Shown here: positions 1 to 5,792 of the stretch, piece after piece | How positions within the stretch are numbered: the first letter of the stretch is position 1 | Layout of the letters: every line of letters starts with the position of its first letter | Program-made: the position numbers and the translations under genes | Notes under the pieces: model-generated | Database searches by the model: none | What the model was told of the DNA's origin: nothing | What the model saw: the letters and a program-made list of their open reading frames with translations, nothing else | From: Planctomycetota bacterium | GTDB taxonomy: Bacteria > Planctomycetota > Phycisphaerae > Sedimentisphaerales > Anaerohalosphaeraceae | Length of the DNA: 10,213 nt | Assembly (NCBI GenBank): GCA_030637065.1 | Contig: DAOVVQ010000137.1 | Span: 1-10,213 of the forward strand | Direction of reading: 5' to 3'

Positions 1-1
1 C

Positions 2-355
2 ATGTACCGCCAAATCCTCTCCGGCGACGACCGCATCATCGTCCCAACCGAGCCCGACGGCTGCCAAATGAGCTGGTTCGTATTCGTGATCCGCCTGGCC
101 GAGCGATTTTCGCAAGATCAGCGAGACGCCGTCCTCCACGAAATGATCCAGCGCCGCATCCAGGTCAGCAACTATTTCCCCCCCGCATACCTCCAACCCT
201 TCATGGCCAAAGAGCTGGGCCACAAAGAGGGCGATTTCCCCGTCACCGACACCGTCTCAGCCAGAACCATAGCCCTGCCCTTCCACAACAACCTCACCGA
301 AGACGAAGTCAACCTCGTCGCGACGGAACTTAAGGCATGTCTCGACAATCTTTAA
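2..355 (+). CDS. DegT/DnrJ/EryC1/StrS aminotransferase, C-terminal part (5' end outside window)
   Basis: These are the last 117 residues of a PLP-dependent sugar aminotransferase of the DegT/DnrJ/EryC1/StrS family. Such enzymes transfer an amino group, usually from glutamate, to a keto-sugar nucleotide for surface polysaccharides or secondary metabolites. Seen directly: the family's C-terminal signature YFPPAYLQPFM at residues 58-68 of the fragment, then GDFPVTD (77-83) and ALPFHNNLTEDEV (91-103), which normally close the small domain. The family is usually about 370 residues, so roughly the first two thirds, including the PLP-binding lysine, lie left of the window. The ATG at position 2 is therefore almost certainly internal. 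The frame ends in TAA. The substrate cannot be told from this part. A role in cell-surface sugar synthesis would suit the LPS-type genes further right, but that link is inference. Confidence 0.85.
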   Translation: MYRQILSGDDRIIVPTEPDGCQMSWFVFVIRLAERFSQDQRDAVLHEMIQRRIQVSNYFPPAYLQPFMAKELGHKEGDFPVTDTVSARTIALPFHNNLTEDEVNLVATELKACLDNL

Positions 356-358
356 CCC

Positions 359-481
359 TCCCATAAATGAGAATTTCCCGCCTTCAAAAACACGCACAGG
401 TACAGCCCATCTTGCAACAGAACGTATCAGTCCCGTTTTGCCAAGCTTGTCCTGGCTGGTAAATCTTCCCATAAGTGAGAA
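359..481. repeat. 15-bp direct repeat pair, 108 bp apart
   Basis: TCCCATAAATGAGAA at 359-373 recurs as TCCCATAAGTGAGAA at 467-481, with 14 of 15 bases identical. The stretch between them shows no convincing coding potential on either strand. The first copy starts 4 bp after the aminotransferase stop codon. The pair could be binding sites for a regulator or the scar of a small insertion. The sequence alone does not decide. Confidence 0.5.
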
Positions 482-528
482 CCACCTCGTTTTACGCCTG
501 TTATTGACACATCCCCGCGGTTTTTAGC

Positions 529-556
529 TTGAATTGGCGGCTTGTGTCTATATAAT
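529..556 (+). promoter_or_regulatory. Candidate sigma-70-type promoter upstream of the polyprenyl synthase gene
   Basis: TTGAAT (529-534) is followed after a 16-bp spacer by a perfect TATAAT (551-556). The -10 box lies inside the left arm of the inverted repeat at 550-573. Transcription would begin near 563 and give an mRNA leader of about 320 nt containing the hairpins described at 637-654 and 683-720. Confidence 0.5.
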
Positions 557-636
557 TATATTCAAACTGACCGCTTTGATGTGCAAGTATTGGTTTAAGC
601 CGTTACAGAATAAAAACTTAAAACAGTTACCGACAA

Positions 637-654
637 AGTCGGCTTCGGCCGACT
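637..654. other. Perfect 7-bp hairpin with a TTCG loop
   Basis: AGTCGGC (637-643), TTCG, GCCGACT (648-654) form a GC-rich stem closed by the very stable C(UUCG)G-type tetraloop. Neither strand has a following T-run of terminator quality, so this is probably a structural element of a transcript or of the repeat around it rather than a terminator. Confidence 0.65.
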
Positions 655-682
655 AAATACTGAATACTAACGACTATCGACT

Positions 683-720
683 CTCAAACCGATCCGTTTT
701 GGAAAACCGGTCAGTTTGAG
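683..720. repeat. 38-bp imperfect palindrome overlapping the right inverted-repeat arm
   Basis: Arms 683-700 and 703-720 flank a GG centre. Fifteen of 18 positions are Watson-Crick complementary and one more would be a G-T pair. The outer bases are CTCAAAC/GTTTGAG and the inner bases GTTTT/AAAAC. The right arm is shared with the 550-729 inverted repeat, so its sequence can pair with two different partners. It could be an operator for a dimeric regulator or part of a folded RNA. Confidence 0.55.
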
Positions 721-734
721 TAATTATATTTGTC

Positions 735-763
735 TTGAACGGGGACCGGCATGTTGAGATAAT
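735..763 (+). promoter_or_regulatory. Candidate second promoter for the polyprenyl synthase operon
   Basis: TTGAAC (735-740), a 17-bp spacer and GATAAT (758-763) form a good sigma-70-like promoter just outside the right inverted-repeat arm. A start near 770 would give a leader of about 110 nt. I looked in that leader for known riboswitch patterns and recognised none. Confidence 0.5.
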
Positions 764-880
764 CTGTGTAGTCGGCGGATGCGGGATGGCCCCGATGACA
801 GGCTCAGTGACCCGGGTATTAGAAAAAAAGGGCATAGCAGAAAGACATAGTTTGCGACAAGTTTTAATTCGAGTTGTGTA

Positions 881-1879
881 ATGCCTATAGCGTTAGCGGA
901 TATTTATCAGCCGATCAAAAAAGACATGGAGGGGGTTGAAGATACGCTTTCATCGATTTTCGTCGAGACGATCCCCGAATCGGTCCAGGACGTGGGCGAT
1001 TTTGTTTTGGGATCTCCCGGCAAGAGGCTTCGTCCGGCACTGCTGCTGCTGTCCGCCCGGGCGCCATCCGGCAACGGCGCGGCGGTTAAGGACCCTCAAG
1101 GCGTAATCAATGTCGCATCGGCATGTGAACTGATACATGTGGCATCGCTGATCCATGACGACGTTGTGGACCGTGCGAAAATGCGACACAACCGCGAGAG
1201 CATCAACTCCAGATGGGGCGATGACCTTTCCGTCGTTTTCGGCGATTATATCTACGCCAAGGCATTCGACCTCATCAGCAGGCTGGGCAACGGCGACGTG
1301 TTCGCCTGCATTATCAAAGCGATAACGATGATGTGCGAGGGGGAATTGCTGCAGGTCTGCCAGCGGAAACACCTGAACCTGTCCAAAGACAGCTACATGC
1401 TCATCGTAAAGCAAAAGACCGCCTCGATGTTTGCCGCCTGCTGCGAAACCGGAACGATTTTGGGCAATCATAACGGTCAGGTGCGGGCCGGCCTAAAGGA
1501 ATTCGGAATGAACTTCGGCATCGCATTTCAAATAATCGACGATTGCAAGGATATGATGAGCGGCGAAAGCACTCTGGGCAAATGCCCCGGCCAGGACATG
1601 ATGGTCGGTGAAGTCACACTGCCAATGATGAATCTGCTCGATTCCGTCAGCGGCGCCAGACGAAAGGAACTAACGGACATACTTCAATCGCAGATTTCCG
1701 ATGACGGAGTGCAATGTATTCGCGAGACTTTCCTGGATTCGGATGCCCTGGCGAAAACAAAACAAACTGTCACGCATCATATTGACCGTGCCAAACAGGG
1801 ATTGAACGTTCTTCGCAACTCCGGATATAAAGACAGTCTCGGCTGCCTTATGGACTACGTTATTGATAACAATTTTTAG
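881..1879 (+). CDS. Long-chain polyprenyl diphosphate synthase (IspB/HepT-type)
   Basis: This class I trans-prenyltransferase (332 aa, normal family length) condenses isopentenyl diphosphate onto an allylic primer to make the isoprenoid tail of respiratory quinones. Seen directly: GKRLRP (47-52), the first aspartate-rich motif DDVVD (93-97), the second DDCKD (220-224), and GKCPGQDMMVGEVTLP (233-248), all in the family order. The fifth residue before the first motif is Ala88. In this family a small residue there permits long products, so an octaprenyl-like chain is likely. The usual RRG after the first motif reads RHN (102-104), a departure in a diphosphate-binding region. No clear Shine-Dalgarno precedes the ATG; Met16 at 926 is an alternative start but has none either. 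The next gene begins 13 bp downstream, so the two are probably co-transcribed. The exact chain length is inference. Confidence 0.92.
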   Translation: MPIALADIYQPIKKDMEGVEDTLSSIFVETIPESVQDVGDFVLGSPGKRLRPALLLLSARAPSGNGAAVKDPQGVINVASACELIHVASLIHDDVVDRAKMRHNRESINSRWGDDLSVVFGDYIYAKAFDLISRLGNGDVFACIIKAITMMCEGELLQVCQRKHLNLSKDSYMLIVKQKTASMFAACCETGTILGNHNGQVRAGLKEFGMNFGIAFQIIDDCKDMMSGESTLGKCPGQDMMVGEVTLPMMNLLDSVSGARRKELTDILQSQISDDGVQCIRETFLDSDALAKTKQTVTHHIDRAKQGLNVLRNSGYKDSLGCLMDYVIDNNF

Positions 1880-1892
1880 AGTGAGGAAAACT

Positions 1893-2291
1893 ATGGCAAA
1901 TGAAAAAGTGTTGATCGTTGACGATGACCCGGATCTGACTGAGGCACTGCAGACGATCCTGCAAAGCCGCGATTATGTCGTGTGTACCGCCTCGAATGTC
2001 GAAGATGGCATGGCAACGGCAAAGGCCGAGGTGCCCGACCTGATGATACTCGACGTCATGATGTCCACCTGGCAGGATGGATTCAATATGGCCCGCTCTT
2101 TGCGGCAGGACCCGCAGTTTGAAAAAACGCCCATCCTCATGCTGACCGGCGTAAAGGATAAGACCGGCATGGATTTCAAGGAGGCCGCCGGAGACCCATC
2201 GTGGCTCCCCGTCGACGGATTCCTCGATAAGCCCGTCGAGAGCGACGTGCTGTTGGCGGAAGTGGAAAAGTTGTTGGGCAAGGGAAAATGA
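1893..2291 (+). CDS. Single-domain response regulator (receiver only)
   Basis: This 132-residue CheY-like receiver accepts a phosphoryl group from a histidine kinase. It shows the acidic pocket DDD (10-12), phospho-acceptor Asp54 in LILDVMM-type context, Thr85 and Lys113 in FLDKPV. There is no output domain after the fold, so it must act through protein contacts or as a phosphorelay intermediate. Around the active site it departs from the common MMPxMDGF pattern, reading MMSTWQDGF (56-64), and it has a longer loop between Thr85 and Lys113 ending WLPVDGFLDKPV. I recall a redox-associated receiver subfamily with this shape, but that is from memory. Start 1893 is chosen because GAGG at 1883-1886 sits 6 nt before it; an upstream in-frame ATG at 1863 overlaps the previous gene. 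It ends 1 bp before the kinase gene, so that kinase is the natural partner. Confidence 0.9.
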   Translation: MANEKVLIVDDDPDLTEALQTILQSRDYVVCTASNVEDGMATAKAEVPDLMILDVMMSTWQDGFNMARSLRQDPQFEKTPILMLTGVKDKTGMDFKEAAGDPSWLPVDGFLDKPVESDVLLAEVEKLLGKGK

Positions 2292-2292
2292 T

Positions 2293-3672
2293 ATGGTGCT
2301 GTCGGTTCAGAACAGTCCGCTTGTGGCACGGGCTTACTGGCTGATTCGCCTTCGGTGGTTGGCCGTATTGGGCGTTATCGCCGCATCCGCCATCGCAGGC
2401 AGAATATTTGACATCCCTGTCAGGCTGAGGGAAATATCCCTGGTCGCCGCAGCGCTTGCCCTGTATAACCTTGCCTTCTTTCTTGCGGCAAGGTACATCG
2501 AGAAAACACAGGACGGCAAGTCCGACCGGATAATCAAGTTTCTCATCGATGTCCAGATCGCCATGGACCTGATAACCCTGACGACGCTACTGCATTACTC
2601 CGGGGGCATCGAAAACCCATTCGTTTTGTACTTCGTTTTCCACATGGTCATTGCAAGCATACTTCTCTCGACCAGGGAAAGCTATCTCCATGCGACATTT
2701 GCAATACTGGTCTTTGGCTTCATGGTGCTGCTCGAATTCAAGGGCATCATCCCTCATCACTGCCTGAAGGTCCAGGGCAACGGACACCTGCGGGAGGACG
2801 GCCTCTATATTTCCGGAAGCCTTTTCGCCTTCGCCACGACTCTCTACCTTGTCGTTTACATGACGAATTTCATTACCAGTCGCCTGAGGCAGCAGGAACA
2901 GGCTTACCGCGAGGCGAATATCCAACTCAAGCAGAAGGACCGTGTCAAGGACGAATATGTCGAGAGGGTCACACATGACGTCAAAGGCCACCTTGCCGCG
3001 ATCCAAAGTTGCCTCGGTGTTCTCGCCGACAACCTTGCAGGACCGCTCAGCGAACGGCAAAGCGAATTCGTAAACCGAGCCCATAACAGGACAAAAAAAC
3101 TTTCACTTTTCGTAAAAACATTGTTGAAACTGACACAACTGCGACTCAGCGAACGCATCGAGAAGGATGCATTCCTCCTCAGTGAACCCGTATGCAGCGC
3201 CGTCGAATCGGCCCGGCCAAGAGCGAAGGATAAGTCAATAACTCTCAGCAGTAACATTCAGGCCACTGGCGGCAGGATTTCAGGCAACCGGTTTTCCATT
3301 GAAGAGATGATCACGAACATGCTCCTCAATGCCATCAAGTACACACCTGCCAACGGAACCGTCCAGGTAAACCTCACCGACCGCGGCGACAAGCTGTTGA
3401 TCGAAATTGCCGACACAGGCATCGGAATACCAACCGGCGAAATTGACAATGTCTTCGATGAGTTTTTCCGCGCCACCAACGCCAGGGACAGCGAACCCGA
3501 CGGGACCGGACTGGGCCTGTCGATCGTCAGGCAGATCGTGGAAAGACACGGCGGAACGATATGGGTCGAGAGCACTCAAGGCCGGGGTTCGACTTTTAAG
3601 CTGCTATTACCCACCGTTGCCGCGCCACCCGCCACCGTCGCAACACCGCCGGATAACACACTTGCCCCATAG
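2293..3672 (+). CDS. Membrane sensor histidine kinase with RegB/PrrB-like GGxxNPF quinone motif
   Basis: This 459-residue sensor kinase has six likely transmembrane helices (about 17-36, 48-66, 80-101, 108-126, 132-148, 172-195). A short linker helix leads to a HisKA domain with His228 and a HATPase domain with the N box TNMLLNAIKY (341-350), DTGIGIP (374-380) and GTGLGL (404-409). Between helices 3 and 4 it carries GGIENPF (104-110), matching the GGxxNPF motif that in RegB/PrrB lies in the corresponding loop and binds ubiquinone. RegB also has six helices, so the family assignment is reasonable. The RegB redox cysteine, about 40 residues after the phospho-histidine, has no counterpart at that spacing; the cysteines are 157, 240 and 302. 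The H box is HDVKGHLAAI, with His in place of the usual Pro. The C-terminal 20 residues are Ala/Pro-rich. AGGGAA at 2281-2286 is a fitting ribosome site. Confidence 0.92.
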   Translation: MVLSVQNSPLVARAYWLIRLRWLAVLGVIAASAIAGRIFDIPVRLREISLVAAALALYNLAFFLAARYIEKTQDGKSDRIIKFLIDVQIAMDLITLTTLLHYSGGIENPFVLYFVFHMVIASILLSTRESYLHATFAILVFGFMVLLEFKGIIPHHCLKVQGNGHLREDGLYISGSLFAFATTLYLVVYMTNFITSRLRQQEQAYREANIQLKQKDRVKDEYVERVTHDVKGHLAAIQSCLGVLADNLAGPLSERQSEFVNRAHNRTKKLSLFVKTLLKLTQLRLSERIEKDAFLLSEPVCSAVESARPRAKDKSITLSSNIQATGGRISGNRFSIEEMITNMLLNAIKYTPANGTVQVNLTDRGDKLLIEIADTGIGIPTGEIDNVFDEFFRATNARDSEPDGTGLGLSIVRQIVERHGGTIWVESTQGRGSTFKLLLPTVAAPPATVATPPDNTLAP

Positions 3673-3688
3673 CCGCCGCCGGCTGGCG

Positions 3689-5392
3689 TCACGAATTTTT
3701 GGCGATGTGCTTATCTATCGTCTTGATCAGGATCTCGTCGCTGATCGGCTTGGATACATAATCGCTAAACCCGTAAGCAAGCAGCTTGTCGCGATCGTCG
3801 ATCATGGCCTTGGCGGTTAACGCGATAATCGGAACCGTATGCCGACCCCGCCGCTTGATGATCTCGTCAAACGCCTGATAACCGTCCATCACCGGCATCA
3901 TAATGTCCATCAGAACCACATCGGGAGACGTCGAAAAATACATCTCAGCCGCCTCCCTGCCGTCCCGCGCGAACAGCAACTCGTAACGATGCTCGAGCAT
4001 CATCTCGATCGCACGCCGGCTGAACTGGTCGTCTTCGGCAACAAGCAGCCGGGGCAATTGACCTCCGTCCGCCATCCCAGCCGCCTGGCCCGCCTGCCTG
4101 TCAACATCGCCATCTTCTTGTACGTCATCTTCCAACACATCCTCGAACCCGCCGCTATCGCCAGCCTGTCTGGCGTCCATAGGAATATAAAACCGGACAG
4201 TAGTGCCCTTTCCCGGCTGGCTGGCAATGGTTATATCACCCTGCAAAAACTCGACCAGCCTCTTGCAGATAGTCAGCCCCAGCCCGGAACCCGGATACCT
4301 TTCCGCTATCGAATCGTTGGCCTGCGTAAACTCATCGAAAACCCGACCGATATCGGCCTCCTTCATCCCGATACCCGTATCCGAAACAGAAAAATACAGC
4401 CGTCCGCCTTTCGCGGAAATCTTCAGGGTTATCTCGCCCTTTTCCGTGAATTTCACCGCGTTGCTTGTGATATTGGTAATGATCTCATGAAGCTTCTGGG
4501 CATCCGAAACTATTGTCGCGGGAACGCCGCCGGCCTTTTGCACGACAAAACCGATCGGCTTGTCGCCGCAAAGGGTAAGCGCCATACTCCGCACACCGGC
4601 TATCAGTGCATCCAACGAAAACGCCCGAAGCCGAACTTCCATCTTGCCCGACTCGATCTTCGACAGGTCAAGTATGTCGTTTACAACCAACAAAAGTCTC
4701 TGCCCGCTTCGGTGTATCATCCCAAGCGCATCACGCTGGCTGTCCGTCAGATTTTCGGCATTGCGATCGCCGAGGGTCTTGGACATGCTGATGATCACGT
4801 TCATCGGCGTACGTATCTCATGGCTCATATTCGCAAGAAAATGACTCTTGGCCTGACTGGCCGCCTCAGCCGCCTCCCTGGCCTGCTCTAATTGCTCCTC
4901 GCGAATCTTAAGCTGCACATTGGCGTCCTCCAACTGCTGCTCGTGGGCACGCAATTGCTGGTTAGCCGCATCAAGCTGCTGGTTAGCCGCCCGCAATTGT
5001 TCGTTGGCCGCCTCCAACTGCTGCTCGTGGCAGCGCAACTGCTCATTGGTCACCTCCAACTGCTGCTCGTGGGCGGACAACTGCTGATTGGCGGCGTCAA
5101 GCTGCTGGTTAGCAGCCCGCAATTGTTCATTAGCCGTTTCCAACTGCTGCTCATGGGCAGACAACTGCTGATTAGCCGCGTCAAGTTGTTGATTTGCAGC
5201 GATCAGTCGCTGATTGGTGGTTTCTAACTGCTTCTCGTGTGCCTGCAACTGTTGATTGGCCGCGTCAAGCTGCTGATTGGAGGCCTTTAGCTGCTCCTCC
5301 GTCGTCCCGCCTTGCAGACCACCCTTAGCGGACCTGAGTTTCTCGATTATCCGCTTACCTGCCCGCGGCGCCTTTTCACGGATCTCATCCAT
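3689..5392 (-). CDS. Soluble hybrid histidine kinase with a long heptad-repeat coiled coil
   Basis: This 567-residue hybrid kinase has four parts: a basic N-terminus (1-32); 20 unbroken heptads (33-172); a kinase core with His191 in SHEIRTPMN, N box TNITSNAVKF (306-315), DTGIGM (338-343) and GSGLGL (368-373); and, after an acidic linker (about 409-446), a receiver with Asp454/455, phospho-acceptor Asp496 in LMDIMMPVMDGY, Thr526 and Lys548. There is no membrane helix, signal peptide, PAS or GAF domain, so the coiled coil is the only candidate input or scaffold region. The receiver lacks an output domain, so a phosphotransfer protein elsewhere is expected. The start is supported by AGGCGG (read on the - strand, plus positions 5402-5407) 9 nt upstream. 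The gene converges on the membrane kinase with 16 bp between stop codons. Functional cooperation with that operon is plausible but unproven. Confidence 0.93.
   Translation of the reverse strand: MDEIREKAPRAGKRIIEKLRSAKGGLQGGTTEEQLKASNQQLDAANQQLQAHEKQLETTNQRLIAANQQLDAANQQLSAHEQQLETANEQLRAANQQLDAANQQLSAHEQQLEVTNEQLRCHEQQLEAANEQLRAANQQLDAANQQLRAHEQQLEDANVQLKIREEQLEQAREAAEAASQAKSHFLANMSHEIRTPMNVIISMSKTLGDRNAENLTDSQRDALGMIHRSGQRLLLVVNDILDLSKIESGKMEVRLRAFSLDALIAGVRSMALTLCGDKPIGFVVQKAGGVPATIVSDAQKLHEIITNITSNAVKFTEKGEITLKISAKGGRLYFSVSDTGIGMKEADIGRVFDEFTQANDSIAERYPGSGLGLTICKRLVEFLQGDITIASQPGKGTTVRFYIPMDARQAGDSGGFEDVLEDDVQEDGDVDRQAGQAAGMADGGQLPRLLVAEDDQFSRRAIEMMLEHRYELLFARDGREAAEMYFSTSPDVVLMDIMMPVMDGYQAFDEIIKRRGRHTVPIIALTAKAMIDDRDKLLAYGFSDYVSKPISDEILIKTIDKHIAKNS
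4877..5296 (-). repeat. Coding heptad repeat array with 84-bp (28-residue) super-repeats
   Basis: Residues 33-172 of the hybrid kinase are 20 consecutive heptads, mostly of the type QQLDAAN, QQLSAHE, QQLETAN and EQLRAAN. They group into a four-heptad unit (xxLxAxN, QQLDAAN, QQLxAHE, xQLExxN) seen at 33-60, 61-88, 89-116 and 131-158. An extra 14-residue piece (EQLRCHE, QQLEAAN) is inserted at 117-130. Leu at position 3 and mostly Ala, His or Thr near position 6 give the 3-4 spacing of a coiled coil. The pattern points to growth by in-frame tandem duplication. Confidence 0.9.
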
Positions 5393-5455
5393 ACCTTCCG
5401 ACCGCCTGCAATTTAATATCCCCGCCGTTGTAACGCATCAGACCATAACCTTTTT

Positions 5456-5484
5456 ATTATACCGCTGATAAGGGCCGATTGCAA
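5456..5484 (-). promoter_or_regulatory. Strong candidate promoter of the hybrid kinase gene
   Basis: Read on the - strand, TTGCAA (plus 5479-5484) is followed after exactly 17 bp by a perfect TATAAT (plus 5456-5461). The predicted start near 5449 leaves a leader of about 57 nt before the hybrid kinase ATG. This is the best sigma-70-like promoter in the window. Confidence 0.65.
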
Positions 5485-5792
5485 GTATTTACGCAAAAAA
5501 TCAGACCCAAAAGCACTAAACCTATCTGCAAGCACCACATATCGGCAACATCAGTCCTTACCAGGCCGGATGTTAGCCATAAAGGCCTTGCCGGCTGGCA
5601 CATTTACAGGCCATTTTCACACAAAATCCTCGCTCAAGGCAATAAAACGACCCTTCGCCGCGTCAAGAATACTGGAGCGAGCAAATATTTCCAATAGAGC
5701 CCCAGCGGCCTTCTCCAAATGTGCCAAATGCTAAAAACCGCGATTTATTCGCGAATATTACTTAGCTCTTTATCACGACGAATGATGATTTA
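5485..5792. other. Non-coding stretch with small hairpins, no supported gene
   Basis: About 310 bp between the hybrid-kinase promoter and the structured RNA. A 72-codon + strand frame (5479-5697) has no recognisable motif and no ribosome site, so it is not called. Two small stem-loops are visible. At 5584-5612, GGCCT pairs with AGGCC around an inner TGCC/GGCA stem. At 5739-5753, CGCGA pairs with TCGCG around TTTAT. No convincing promoter for the RNA at 5793 was found here. Confidence 0.5.

Larger units (their letters stand above)
550..729. repeat. 180-bp segment bounded by matching inverted repeats
   Basis: The left arm (550-573) is ATATAATTA, then TAT, then TCAAACTGACCG. The right arm (708-729), read on the - strand, is ATATAATTA, then C, then TCAAACTGACCG. 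That is 21 identical bases interrupted only by a 3-nt versus 1-nt spacer. The interior has no plausible gene but holds two hairpins. The size and terminal inverted repeats resemble a MITE-like element, but no clear target-site duplication is visible. The arms could alternatively pair to form the base of a large RNA or cruciform structure. Confidence 0.6.

Noticed and set aside
257..472. 71-codon - strand frame across the aminotransferase end and the spacer
   Set aside because: It overlaps the conserved aminotransferase C-terminus and shows no ribosome site or recognisable motif.
764..880. Possible riboswitch in the leader before the polyprenyl synthase
   Set aside because: Only short stems such as CCCG/CGGG could be drawn. 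Mental comparison with c-di-GMP, fluoride and preQ1 patterns gave no match.
950..1471. 173-codon - strand frame inside the polyprenyl synthase
   Set aside because: It is antisense to a gene with all prenyl synthase motifs and shows no domain of its own.
1863..1892. Upstream ATG as start of the response regulator
   Set aside because: It would overlap the prenyl synthase stop, add residues outside the receiver fold and ignore the good ribosome site before 1893.
3671..3700. Possible bidirectional terminator between the two kinase genes
   Set aside because: There is a GC-rich 4-bp inverted motif and a TTTTT run, but the stem is too short and the T-run lies inside the hybrid kinase coding sequence.
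3839..4891. 350-codon + strand open frame antisense to the hybrid kinase
   Set aside because: It lies wholly opposite a gene with clear kinase and receiver motifs. Its translation has no recognisable domain and mirrors the codon bias of the real gene.
4892..5227. 111-codon + strand frame with repeated LLVGxxQLL-like sequence
   Set aside because: The repetitive protein is only the antisense image of the heptad repeats of the hybrid kinase.
5584..5612. Nested hairpin GGCCT/AGGCC with inner TGCC/GGCA as a terminator
   Set aside because: The stems are short, and the following ATTTTC is too weak a T-run to call termination.
5479..5697. 72-codon + strand frame after the hybrid-kinase promoter
   Set aside because: There is no ribosome site, motif or hydrophobic pattern, and the composition looks like random intergenic sequence.
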